A stretch of DNA of 46,417 bases. It comes from a virus. Where the stretch lies: positions 1 to 46,417 of IMG/VR virus record IMGVR_UViG_3300032278_000019; one strand, given 5' to 3'. The notes below the pieces were generated by a model. The model had not been told where the DNA came from, searched no databases, and saw only the letters and a program-made list of their open reading frames with translations. The translations under genes were made by a program, and so were the position numbers. Below, one piece after another: positions 38,298 to 46,094 of the stretch; within the stretch, counting starts at the first letter, position 1; every line of letters begins with the position of its first letter.

Positions 38298-38330
38298 GGG
38301 GCTCTCCTTCGGCCCCTAACGTGGTGGTAA
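38292..38330 (-). promoter_or_regulatory. Moron leader element, copy 2
   Basis: GATCATGGGGCTCTCCTTC (38292-38310) and CCTAACGTGGTGGTAA (38315-38330), plus-strand reading. All 35 bases of the two blocks are identical to copy 1 at 28806-28846; only the spacer length differs (4 versus 6). Holds the ribosome site and start of the lipoprotein gene. Confidence 0.75.
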
Positions 38331-38356
38331 ACGTCTGGCGGGTCTAGGGGCGGGTG

Positions 38357-39163
38357 TCAGGTGCAGTTAGTTCGCTTCTTCGGATCCGGCGGCGTTTCTA
38401 CCGCTCGCTCGACTGACCAACCTTTGTTGAGGCGCTTCTGAATCGCAGACCGACTGAGACCGCTAAGTTTGGAAAGCTGGTGCAGCGATAACTCCTGCCC
38501 TCGATAAGCATATCGCTTCGACCCGCGCCTCGCGCCGGATGCCTGCGGAGTGGACAGGAGCTCTTCTGCCCCCCATCCGCGGGCAATTCGATGATGAATT
38601 GTCGCGATCGACAAGCCCGACTCTTCAGAGAATTCGCGAACTGTCTTCGTTTGCCCACCTATCGTCACCGTCGGCGTTTCAGTCGGAAGGGCCACTCCCT
38701 CCGCCAGAGAAAGCCCTCGCCGCCGCCGCCCGCTCAGCGTTGCCTTGTTCACCCCGTAGCGGCTCGCCGCTTCTGTGAGTGTCAGCGCTTCGCCCGAAAC
38801 ATTCTCTCGCATAGTGGAGCGCTTGTTCCGGTTTTGCTCTTCAATGGTCGCCCAACGGACGTTACCCGGCTCGTAATGACCGTCGACGTCGATCCGATCT
38901 AATGAGTGGCGCGCCGAGGGCCGGGGGCCGACACACTCAAAGAAGGCTTCAAAACTCCGGCGCCACTCCTCGCATAAACGAATGCCACGGCCTCCATAGT
39001 GCTCGTAGCTGGTGGCGTTCGGGTTCTCGCAACGCTGCCTCATGCCATGCCAAGCGCTATACTCAGGCGCCGTGTCATCCGCTCGCCGCATGCCGTGGCG
39101 AACCGCATCAGGGCGGTTGGTAGTGAATTCGGCGCCGTTCAGCGCTATAACGCGCGTAGCCAT
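38357..39163 (-). CDS. Homing-endonuclease-like protein with helix-turn-helix repeats
   Basis: 268 residues. The N-terminal half has the phage AP2/HNH-like pattern: EYSAWHGMRQRCENPN, YEHYGGRGIRLCEEW, SLDRIDVDGHYEPGNVRWAT and EQNRNKR. The C-terminal half has three helix-turn-helix units (LTEAASRYGVNKATLSGRRR; VREFSEESGLSIATIHHRIA; LHQLSKLSGLSRSAIQKRLN) for site recognition. Base composition is less GC-rich than neighbours. It stands alone between head genes, typical for a mobile homing gene. GAGGTCCAA before ATG. Confidence 0.75.
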   Translation of the reverse strand: MATRVIALNGAEFTTNRPDAVRHGMRRADDTAPEYSAWHGMRQRCENPNATSYEHYGGRGIRLCEEWRRSFEAFFECVGPRPSARHSLDRIDVDGHYEPGNVRWATIEEQNRNKRSTMRENVSGEALTLTEAASRYGVNKATLSGRRRRGLSLAEGVALPTETPTVTIGGQTKTVREFSEESGLSIATIHHRIARGWGAEELLSTPQASGARRGSKRYAYRGQELSLHQLSKLSGLSRSAIQKRLNKGWSVERAVETPPDPKKRTNCT

Positions 39164-39229
39164 TTGGACCTCCTCACAGGTTCATCCGGTTAGAGCGCGA
39201 TCAGAGATTAGGCCCTCTGGTCGCGCTCG
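39164..39229. other. Strong hairpin between homing gene and head morphogenesis gene
   Basis: AGCGCGATCAGAG (39194-39206) and CTCTGGTCGCGCT (39215-39227) form a 13-bp stem with one wobble pair and an 8-base loop. On the minus strand no T-run follows. It may limit read-through into the homing gene or mark its insertion edge. Confidence 0.6.
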
Positions 39230-40093
39230 TTATTCTATCAGCTCTCCGCCTATTCTCAATACTGCGCGGCTTGTACATTTGCAGTTTATAGGACCGCCCG
39301 GAATTTCGCCTCCCGGCGGATCGTTCCACCGGTAAATATTCCCGTCGCGCTCAATGTGGTAATCGCGAGGATTGCTGGACCTGCTGTGAACCCACTTGAA
39401 TTCTTCGATTCCCGCTTCCTCAGAACGAAGCTGATCAAGCTTGCCTGCTATTTTCCCCGTCTGATCCCGCGCAATGGTGATCGCGCGGCGCCGCCCGATC
39501 CCGAACCGCTCGCGCAGATCCTTCGCCAGCTCGCGCCGGGGCCGGTTCTCCGTCACGGCGGCATAGGTGAGGGAGGCGATCTCCTTGCGGGTGTCGTCTG
39601 CGAGGCTGCGGATCAGGTCGGTGGCCCATTGCTGATAGGCCGCGATCTGCGCCTCGGTGTTCATCGGCACCATGAAGGCCGGGACGTCGACGTCGGTCGC
39701 CGCCTTCGCCGCCGCGCCCCACGCCTTCCGGTGCCAGTCCTCGACCTCCACGGCCCAGCGCCGGACCTGCGGGGCGAGGCGCACGATCAGGACGCCGATT
39801 CGCTCGCCCGCCTGGTCGAACCACTGCTGAAGCGGACCATCGTCCGCGATAACACGAAGACGCGCCGAGCTGTCCGTGGTCAGGCCCGCCCCGTCATCGG
39901 TGACGAGGCCGCCGCGCTCGAGAAGCGGGAGCAGCTCGTCCTTCACCATCTCGCGCCAGGCCCGCACCACCGAGAACCCGGCGTCCCTGAGCGGCGCTCG
40001 CTTCGCCACCGGCACCTTCACGGGCCGGATCTCGATCACGTCGCGGCGGCGGGCCTTCTTGCGCTTCGCGGCGCTCGCGAGGTCGTAGGTCAT
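39230..40093 (-). CDS. Phage head morphogenesis protein (SPP1 gp7/Mu F-like)
   Basis: 287 residues from ATG 40093. The C-terminal minor-head domain reads RAITIARDQTGKIAGKLDQL, EFKWVHSRSSNPRDYHIERD, GEIPGGPINCKC, the classic set with the final GxxxNCRC-type ending. Binds the portal and enters the capsid. It is coupled to the upstream small gene (TGATG). Confidence 0.85.
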   Translation of the reverse strand: MTYDLASAAKRKKARRRDVIEIRPVKVPVAKRAPLRDAGFSVVRAWREMVKDELLPLLERGGLVTDDGAGLTTDSSARLRVIADDGPLQQWFDQAGERIGVLIVRLAPQVRRWAVEVEDWHRKAWGAAAKAATDVDVPAFMVPMNTEAQIAAYQQWATDLIRSLADDTRKEIASLTYAAVTENRPRRELAKDLRERFGIGRRRAITIARDQTGKIAGKLDQLRSEEAGIEEFKWVHSRSSNPRDYHIERDGNIYRWNDPPGGEIPGGPINCKCTSRAVLRIGGELIE

Positions 40094-40290
40094 CAGCGCC
40101 CCGGCAGCAGTTCGACGTTCGGCGGGATCCAGTAGAGCGTCAGGAGGTCGAGCGACCAGCCGAGCGGCACGGCCGCGCCCTCGCGCCGGTCGCGCTCGGA
40201 TATCCCGCCCGCGTTCCGCGCCGCGGAGAAGCGGCAACCGGCCTCGGCGATGATCCGCGTGATCTCCTCCTCGGTCAGCACGATGGTCAT
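40093..40290 (-). CDS. Small hypothetical protein
   Basis: 65 residues between portal and head morphogenesis genes, overlapping both. LTEEEITRIIAEAGCRFSAA at the N-terminus and a Trp/Leu-rich centre. Not recognised. Confidence 0.65.
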   Translation of the reverse strand: MTIVLTEEEITRIIAEAGCRFSAARNAGGISERDRREGAAVPLGWSLDLLTLYWIPPNVELLPGR

Positions 40291-41627
40291 TCGCCTTCGG
40301 GGTCTTCGCCTTCCCCCTCGCCGATCAGCGGCTCGTCGAGATCGTCGCCAGGCCGGTTCGCAAACGCCTCCGCCGCGCCCGGGAAGGCCGGGTTCGCGGT
40401 CAGCTGCGACTCGGCGATGGCCTGCAGCGCAGTACCTTCGACCAGGCCGGCCGTGGCGTAGATGTTCAGCGTCTCGGCGTCGCGCTTGCCGCGCTCGCTC
40501 TCTTCGGCCTCAGTCGGGGTCCAGAGCGGGCGCCAGTCCCAGGAGACGGCGTCGGGGTTCACGCCGGCGGCGGGGATCAGCGCCGCGTCGAGCTTCTCGA
40601 GGGCAGGGCGCAAGACGTTCTGCTGCGTGCCCTTGAGCGCGTCGTAATAGTTGCGGCTGTCGCTCTCGCCGGTCGAGTTCAGGCCGCCCGGGCTTTGCCC
40701 CAGGAGGCGCGTCACGGGGATATCCGCCGCGGCGGCGAGCATCTCGGCGAAGAGGTGCACGACCTGCGGCAGGCCGCCGAACTGCGCCTGCTTCTGGTGC
40801 CAGACTTCCTCGGCGTCCATGAGCCCGACGCGGTTCGTCGTCTTGCCGAGCTTCCACGCCGTGAGGCGCTTCGCCATGTGCTGCTCGAAGTTCTTGTCGT
40901 CGATCAGCCGCGCCATGAGCTTCGGCACGGCAATCATGTCCTGAAGGGCCTCATCGGTCAGGCTGACGAGGTTGCCCTTGGCCCGGGTGAAGTCGTCCAC
41001 GGCCTCGAGGAGAACCTGCACGCGCGACATGCCCCAGAGCCGCTTGTTCCAGTCCGTCGCGTTCGGATCCGCAGGACCGTCGAAGCGGATGCAGCGGCTC
41101 GCGTGAATGACGGTGCGGGAGCCATCCGTCGTGGTGTAGCGCTCCGGCAGGCCGAATTCAGGGCTGGTCACGTCGCGGTTCGGATCGCCGACTTCGATCT
41201 GGCGGCGGTCCAGCACGATCAGGTTCCGCAGCGCGCCGAGGCCGATCCCATCGGGCAGCGGCTCGGACAGGTCGTTGTTCGTCACCATGACGAGCAGCGC
41301 GCCGCCGAACACCTGCGCGAGCCGGTGGGCTTTCTCGACCTTCGACCGCACCGAGAGCTCCGCCTCGAGGCGCTTGATCGTCTCGCCGTCCTCGCCGTCC
41401 GCCTGCCATTCGCGCCAGTTGCGCGTCATGTCGGCCGAGGGCGCGTCGACGGCCTTCCGCAGCAGCGGGCTCGTCGCATAGGCGTTGGCGATCTGGCGCG
41501 CGTCGTAGCGCGGCGGGGTCCAGTAGCTGCCGGTCCCCCGGTCGACGCCCGGCACGCCCTGGCCGGTGAAGACGTTGGCGAGCCCATCGGCGAGGAAGGA
41601 ACGGACGGCGGACACGGCCTTCGTCAT
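40287..41627 (-). CDS. Portal protein (DUF1073 type)
   Basis: 446 residues from ATG 41627 (TTGGAGACGCGC). Typical: DARQIANAYATSPLLRKAVD, PSADMTRNWREW, VMVTNNDLSEPLPDG, WGMSRVQVLLEAVDDF, and RLLGQSPGGLNSTGESDSRN. Forms the dodecameric portal through which DNA is packed. Databases sometimes label the family anti-CBASS Acb1-like because of neighbouring domains; no such domain is visible here. Confidence 0.88.
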   Translation of the reverse strand: MTKAVSAVRSFLADGLANVFTGQGVPGVDRGTGSYWTPPRYDARQIANAYATSPLLRKAVDAPSADMTRNWREWQADGEDGETIKRLEAELSVRSKVEKAHRLAQVFGGALLVMVTNNDLSEPLPDGIGLGALRNLIVLDRRQIEVGDPNRDVTSPEFGLPERYTTTDGSRTVIHASRCIRFDGPADPNATDWNKRLWGMSRVQVLLEAVDDFTRAKGNLVSLTDEALQDMIAVPKLMARLIDDKNFEQHMAKRLTAWKLGKTTNRVGLMDAEEVWHQKQAQFGGLPQVVHLFAEMLAAAADIPVTRLLGQSPGGLNSTGESDSRNYYDALKGTQQNVLRPALEKLDAALIPAAGVNPDAVSWDWRPLWTPTEAEESERGKRDAETLNIYATAGLVEGTALQAIAESQLTANPAFPGAAEAFANRPGDDLDEPLIGEGEGEDPEGE

Positions 41628-41803
41628 GCGCGTCTCCAATTCTGGCGGACCGGCGCGAGGCACAGGAGGCCGATGGCCTGCGTGCGCTCAAGCGCGGCGA
41701 AGGTGACGAGGGCGAGCAGGCTGGCCAGCACCAGGGCGAGGATCACGAAGGCGACCAGCGCGACGAAGACCATGCCCGGCGCGTGGCGGCGGAGCCGGAT
41801 CAC
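41624..41803 (-). CDS. 59-residue membrane protein between terminase and portal
   Basis: GTG start overlaps the large terminase stop as GTGA; the stop overlaps the portal ATG as ATGA. The peptide has a basic start (IRLRRHAPG) and one long membrane helix (VFVALVAFVILALVLASLLA), then a basic end. The exact coupling on both sides is strong support. It could dock packaging or the prohead to the membrane, or be a lysis or exclusion factor; not recognised. Confidence 0.65.
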   Translation of the reverse strand: MIRLRRHAPGMVFVALVAFVILALVLASLLALVTFAALERTQAIGLLCLAPVRQNWRRA

Positions 41804-43461
41804 AGGCCGTCCCAGCTGTAGGAGCTGGCAGGAGGACAGGGCCAGAACGCCATCATCACGGCATCGGCCATGTTCGGCGAGCGCGTCCCGGACGGGGTCT
41901 TGTTGACCAGCAGCTTCATGCGGGCGCTCTTTCCAGAGGTGGGCTGGCTCAGCTCCTTCTCGAGCTGGCGGAGCCGGGGCATGCCGCCGTCGAGACTGAT
42001 CATCTCATCGGGCGAGAAGGTCACGCCCTCCGTCACGGCGCGGTGCGTCTTCTCGAACCGGCGCCGCAGCTGCCACCAGCCCTGCGCCTTGAGGTTGGCG
42101 TAGAAGTCTCGGTTCAGCGGGGTGTCCTCGTCGTCCGGCTCGACATGACCGTCAGGGTTCAGCGGCCCGGCGCCGGCGTCCCACGAGACGAAACGGACGC
42201 CCTTGGGAAGCAGGTGCTCATCATCGAGGCGGTTGGCCTCCGCCTTCACGCCCGCTCCGACACCGATCGAATCGTATTGCAGCTCGACCCCACCGAGTCC
42301 TTCGCAGGCCGCGAGCGCCTTGCGCGTCGTCGTGCCGGTGTCGCGTTCGCCCCACTCGTCGACCGAGCGCAGCACGACGCCTTTTCGGAGCGCCAGAGCG
42401 TTGAGGTCCTTGCCTTCGTCGGCAACGTCCAGCGCGCCGACCCAACCCCCATCGTCCGAGAAGCCGAGCTTTACATGCGCGTCGATCGCGGAGCGGACCC
42501 ATTCGGCCGGGATGATGACGCCTTCGACCGAGGCGGCGTAATTACGATCGACCTCCTGGGCGAAGGTGTGCAGCAGGCCTTCAGCTTCGGCCTTGGCCCG
42601 GCGCTGCTCATACCACTCCTCGGTCTTCGCCGGATGATCGCGCCAGTCCATGACGAAGACGTTCGCCCGGCGCGGGTCCAGAGGTTCGCCCGGCATCCAT
42701 TCCTTGCCCGCCTCGCGGCGGCGGTGAAACACGTTGCCCAAGCCCTTCACCGACGAGATATCGATCTGGACCCGGGTGTTGTCGGCCAGCGCTGCCTCGA
42801 TCAGCTCGGGCCGCTCGTAGTGCGCGCTCTCATCCTTGAAGTAGATCAGCTTCCGGCCGCCGCGCCCGATATTGTCGCCAGCCTCACCCGTTATCGTCGC
42901 GCCCGTCTCGGGGTTGAGGATCTTCATGTAGGTCATGTGATCCGAGGTGAAGCCGTCCGGCAGCAGGAAAGCGGGCAGGCGCCGAATGATCATGCGCATC
43001 TTCTCGAAGATGCTGTCGGGATCGCCGATCCGGTCGACCAGCCCCTCTTTCCGCGAGCCCCAGCCCACTGCCGCGCCGGGCCAGGCCAGCCAGAGCCAGA
43101 CCGAGAACGCGGCGCAGACCCATGTCGCGCCCATGTCGCGCGCCTTCTCGATCAGCCCGCTCGCCTCGGCACCGAGGCAGTCGGACAGGAAGGTCACGAG
43201 GTCGGCCTGCCGCGGGAACATCTGCAGGGGCAGGTGCGCGGGAAGGTCGGTGCTCGCATTGCGCGGGTCGTAAGTGTCGACCCAGTGGTTGATGAACTCG
43301 ACCGGGCGGGTCCGGTAGTATTCCTTGGCGCCGATCCGCGCGGCAATGTCGTCCTTCAGGCGCCGGAGCTGTTGCTGACGCCAGGCATAGACCGGCAGGA
43401 CGTCAGGCGGCCAATGGTCACTCCGGATCCCCATCGGCGGCGAGAGTGCGGGCATAGGCAT
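41800..43461 (-). CDS. terL: Terminase large subunit
   Basis: 553 residues. The ATPase has EKARDMGATW (about 105-114) in place of the classical Walker A, as in this phage subgroup, and Walker B LIYFKDES (about 205-212). The nuclease part has Asp in GALDVADEG, YDSIGVG and SPNMADAVM. Pumps and cuts DNA. Start at 43461 chosen for AAGGAGG 6 bases upstream; 43434 lacks one. Confidence 0.92.
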   Translation of the reverse strand: MPMPALSPPMGIRSDHWPPDVLPVYAWRQQQLRRLKDDIAARIGAKEYYRTRPVEFINHWVDTYDPRNASTDLPAHLPLQMFPRQADLVTFLSDCLGAEASGLIEKARDMGATWVCAAFSVWLWLAWPGAAVGWGSRKEGLVDRIGDPDSIFEKMRMIIRRLPAFLLPDGFTSDHMTYMKILNPETGATITGEAGDNIGRGGRKLIYFKDESAHYERPELIEAALADNTRVQIDISSVKGLGNVFHRRREAGKEWMPGEPLDPRRANVFVMDWRDHPAKTEEWYEQRRAKAEAEGLLHTFAQEVDRNYAASVEGVIIPAEWVRSAIDAHVKLGFSDDGGWVGALDVADEGKDLNALALRKGVVLRSVDEWGERDTGTTTRKALAACEGLGGVELQYDSIGVGAGVKAEANRLDDEHLLPKGVRFVSWDAGAGPLNPDGHVEPDDEDTPLNRDFYANLKAQGWWQLRRRFEKTHRAVTEGVTFSPDEMISLDGGMPRLRQLEKELSQPTSGKSARMKLLVNKTPSGTRSPNMADAVMMAFWPCPPASSYSWDGL

Positions 43462-44023
43462 CCGCGGCCTCCTTCGCCGTCATCTCGCGCGACACGGTCT
43501 CGATCGGCCCACCGTTCTTGCCGGTGTGCTCGTGCAGGTTTTTGAACATGCCGAGGTGCTTGCCCATGTCGACCAGCGCGGCGCGCTTGTCCCAGAGCTT
43601 CACCTTCACGCGACGGACCTCGCGGGCGTTCTCGCCGCGGCCCTCCATGTAATCCTCCACCGTGACCTCCGACAGGGCGGCGGTCTGCTCCGGGGTCAGG
43701 TCGGACAGGTCGAGGAAGGGGTCGCCATCGGGCGTGACGCGCAGCATGTCGCCGATGTTCGCAAAGCCGATCTTTGCCAGCTCCTTGAGCACGGCGTCCT
43801 GCGTGATCTCGGTGCGCTCGGAGCGCTTTCCTTGGGCCTTCAGGATGGCAGCGAAGACGTGCGGCTTTACCTTACTATCGCTTACCCACTGATACGCCTT
43901 GGAACCTGCCGTCGACGCCGCGAAGCCAGCGGCCAGAGCGGCGCGCTTCGGATCCAGGTCGATGAGGTATTCTTCGACGAAGCGCTTCTCTTTCGCGCTC
44001 AGTTTCTGAGAGGCTTTCGCCAT
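43418..44023 (-). CDS. terS: Terminase small subunit
   Basis: 201 residues. SAKEKRFVEEYLIDLDPKRA and ALAAGFAASTAGSKAYQWV form the N-terminal helix-turn-helix; a KLWDKRAALVDMGKHLGMF helix follows, as in TerS_2 proteins. It recognises the packaging site and delivers it to the large subunit. Overlaps the large subunit gene by 44 bases. Confidence 0.85.
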   Translation of the reverse strand: MAKASQKLSAKEKRFVEEYLIDLDPKRAALAAGFAASTAGSKAYQWVSDSKVKPHVFAAILKAQGKRSERTEITQDAVLKELAKIGFANIGDMLRVTPDGDPFLDLSDLTPEQTAALSEVTVEDYMEGRGENAREVRRVKVKLWDKRAALVDMGKHLGMFKNLHEHTGKNGGPIETVSREMTAKEAADAYARTLAADGDPE

Positions 44024-44551
44024 GCGCGCCTCCTTCGTGAATGGTGCCGGGGCGACGCGAGCAGGTAAGGGCCGCAGACCGCTCCGGCCCGCGCGCGTCT
44101 CTCAGAAGCCCGGCCTCCTGTGAAAGACCCGGAGCGGTGTTCGCGAATGGATGCCGGGGATGGCGCGCTTGCAGGGATGATGTCCCAATCCGCTCAGGCC
44201 CTGCGCGCAGCCACGCCTCGCAGACGCCCCGGCCCGCCTGTGAAAAGCATCCCGAGCGGATGAGGTTGCGGCGCGCGGCCCGCTCCCTTGGGGGAGGGCG
44301 GGAGAGGAACGCGCGCCACCATGCGGCGGGTCCGGGCAGGGCCATGAATGCCGCATGAACTGATAGGGCGGACATGGCTTCGCCATCGCGGCCCGAGCGC
44401 CCCTTGGGGAATATGCTCAGGCCCGGATCGGCCGCGCCGCGTCTGACAGGATTTCTCCCCGAGGGCGTCTCGTCACCGGTCGTCCTCCCGCCAAGGTGGC
44501 AGTGTTCGTTTCGGTGTCAATAGGTGATCTATTCGGTGGCGGTAGGGCGGG
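44024..44551. other. Noncoding region with paired repeat modules (candidate pac site)
   Basis: 528 bases without a convincing gene. Module 1 (44079-44137) starts CCGCTCCGG and ends CCGGAGCGG; module 2 (44190-44259) starts CCGCTCAGG and ends CCCGAGCGG. Both carry CTGTGAAA about 14 bases before the end. The end blocks are inverted repeats, perfect in module 1. Near 44515-44533 lie TTGACA (minus strand, 44520-44515) and an AATAG-GTGAT-CTATT palindrome, a possible late promoter. Sites beside terS are typical for pac. Confidence 0.6.
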
Positions 44552-45334
44552 TCAGTCCGAAGCCGCCCGCAGATCCCCGAGGGGCAGGGTGATCGCCTTG
44601 GCCGCGGCGAGGAAGCCCCGCGCCATGTCGCCCGCCGCTTCTAACTGCACCTCTCCCGTCTCGGGCAGGACAGAGGTGACGGTGAAGCGCACCCCGGCGA
44701 GCAGGTGCCGCGCATCCTCGACCTCGACCGCATCGCCGGTGGAAAACTCGGGCTCCGCGGCGTAGCGCCGGTCGGCTTCGGGCGGCGGCGCCATGCGGTC
44801 CAAGTGCTCCTTGCGCAGACGCTCCATGTCCCGCCCGGCGATGGCCCGGGGGCGCCCTGCGATCCCGTCGACCACGACCCGGCTGCGCGTCTTCGCCATG
44901 GCCTGAGCTGCGGCCTGGAAGGCGCCGGCCGGATCGGCGTCATGCGCACCGAGGAACATCACGCCGGGAATGAGCTGCCGGAACACGGGCTCGCGGCTGG
45001 CGAGCGGACGGCCGGGCGGCTTGGCCCAGCCCAGCGAGCCAGGCACGAAGGTGCGGACGCCGGGCGAGGCGACGCCGATCTCGTGCTTGACCTTGAACAC
45101 GCGCTGCGACGGCACGCGGAACGCGAACCAGAGCCCGAGCGACCAGATCGCGTCGGGCACGGCATCTTCGGCCGTGACCATCTCGCGCAGTTCGGCGGCC
45201 CGACGCGCATCGATTCCACGATAGCGCTCGCCGTCCCGCTGCGCCGCCTCGATCAGGTCCAGCTTGTCCTGAACCGCCGCCGCGATGACCTGCCGCCGCT
45301 TACGCTTCCGCCTTGCCTTCGATGCCCTGCCCAT
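44552..45334 (-). CDS. NusG-like transcription factor
   Basis: 260 residues. A basic N-terminus (KARRKRKRRQ), then an NGN-like region with WFAFRVPSQRVFKVKHEIG, TFVPGSLGWAK and LIPGVMFLG, and a KOW-like end: FSTGDAVEVEDARHLLAGVR followed by GEVQLEA. NusG homologues bind RNA polymerase at its clamp and regulate pausing. A phage-borne copy directly upstream of the late genes is likely a late antiterminator. Start at 45334; an upstream GTG at 45388 is less likely. Confidence 0.8.
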   Translation of the reverse strand: MGRASKARRKRKRRQVIAAAVQDKLDLIEAAQRDGERYRGIDARRAAELREMVTAEDAVPDAIWSLGLWFAFRVPSQRVFKVKHEIGVASPGVRTFVPGSLGWAKPPGRPLASREPVFRQLIPGVMFLGAHDADPAGAFQAAAQAMAKTRSRVVVDGIAGRPRAIAGRDMERLRKEHLDRMAPPPEADRRYAAEPEFSTGDAVEVEDARHLLAGVRFTVTSVLPETGEVQLEAAGDMARGFLAAAKAITLPLGDLRAASD

Positions 45335-45388
45335 GCCGCCCCCGCGCCCTGCCGAGCGGGCAGTATGGAGTGCGCCGGGAGGTAACAC

Positions 45389-45448
45389 AAACGGTAGCGG
45401 TCGGGCGGGTGGGGGAGAGACTGGCGGTGGTGCTGCCGGTCCCTTTTT
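45389..45448. other. Short spacer
   Basis: 60 bases between two minus-strand genes; a CCCTTTTTTCAC tract (plus-strand reading) is the only notable feature. No hairpin of note. Confidence 0.4.
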
Positions 45449-45667
45449 TCACTGACAGGAAGTGTCGGGCGGAATCGGCACCGCGACGGTCTGGACGTCG
45501 TACTCCCCGCAGCAGGTGCAGCGCTTCGTCATCTGCAGAATCTCGAACTCGCCCTGCACGCCGTGGCCGCTGTCTTCGGGCGCCCAGGCATGGCCGAAGA
45601 GGCGGCAGGAGAGGCGGGCGATGCGGGTTAGCAGAGGGGCGACGTTGCCGGTGACGACCCGCTCCAT
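45449..45667 (-). CDS. Small cysteine-containing protein
   Basis: 72 residues. CRLFGHAW in the middle and RCTCCGEYD further on make a likely metal site of Cys and His, a pattern shared with short phage proteins (DUF1660-like). Start overlaps the upstream stop as TGATG. Unknown function. Confidence 0.65.
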   Translation of the reverse strand: MERVVTGNVAPLLTRIARLSCRLFGHAWAPEDSGHGVQGEFEILQMTKRCTCCGEYDVQTVAVPIPPDTSCQ

Positions 45668-45858
45668 CAGAAGCCTCCCAGCTTTGCGGTGCAGACGATG
45701 GCGACCAGCAGGAACGGCAGGCAGACCACAGCCATTGTCTTCCGCCGAGCGCGGTCGAGCCGCACAGGGTCCATGCGGTTCTCGTAGGCCGCTGCCGCCC
45801 CGAAGAAGAGGGCGAGAGGCCAGCAGATGGCGACGCCGAGGATGTAGAGCACCCCCAT
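45667..45858 (-). CDS. Small membrane protein
   Basis: 63 residues with two hydrophobic helices (MGVLYILGVAICWPLALFFG and TMAVVCLPFLLVAIVCTAKL) and a basic loop RLDRARRK. Overlaps its neighbours (TGATG). Unknown role; holin-like or exclusion functions are possible. Confidence 0.65.
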   Translation of the reverse strand: MGVLYILGVAICWPLALFFGAAAAYENRMDPVRLDRARRKTMAVVCLPFLLVAIVCTAKLGGF

Positions 45859-46091
45859 CACGAGCCCTCCTTGTGCTGCCACGGGCGCCCGACGCGATCA
45901 CAATAACGGTTGTTGGCCCGTCTCGCGTGCCCATAGGCCCAGTCTTTCGGACCCTCTTGAACGGCGCCGATCAGGTCGGCGAGCTGGCGCAGCGCCTCCG
46001 CTACAAGTGCGAAGGGCAGAAGCAGGCAGGCGAGGCCGATAGCGGCACGCTGCCACCAGCGAGCCTTCGGGCATGGGTAATCGCTCCACAT
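45858..46091 (-). CDS. Small membrane-associated protein
   Basis: 77 residues: basic N-terminus, one helix (AAIGLACLLLPFALVAEAL) and a basic C-terminus with WAYGHARRANNRYCDRVG. Good GGAGGGC site upstream. Part of the leftward small-gene series. Not recognised. Confidence 0.65.
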   Translation of the reverse strand: MWSDYPCPKARWWQRAAIGLACLLLPFALVAEALRQLADLIGAVQEGPKDWAYGHARRANNRYCDRVGRPWQHKEGS

Positions 46092-46094
46092 CCC

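Noticed and set aside
40287-41627. Anti-CBASS Acb1 function for the portal gene
   Set aside because: All visible segments are portal-like and the gene is in the portal position; no Acb1 phosphodiesterase motif seen.
42043-43545. 500-codon plus-strand frame opposite large terminase
   Set aside because: Antisense of motif-bearing TerL; composition typical of GC-driven spurious frames.
44024-44551. Possible small genes in the gap before terS
   Set aside because: Frames on both strands lack ribosome sites and show low-complexity Arg/Pro/Ala content; repeats explain the region better.
45437-45442. Run of six A on the minus strand as a second frameshift site
   Set aside because: It lies after the stop codon of the NusG-proximal small gene and outside any gene, so no fusion could result.
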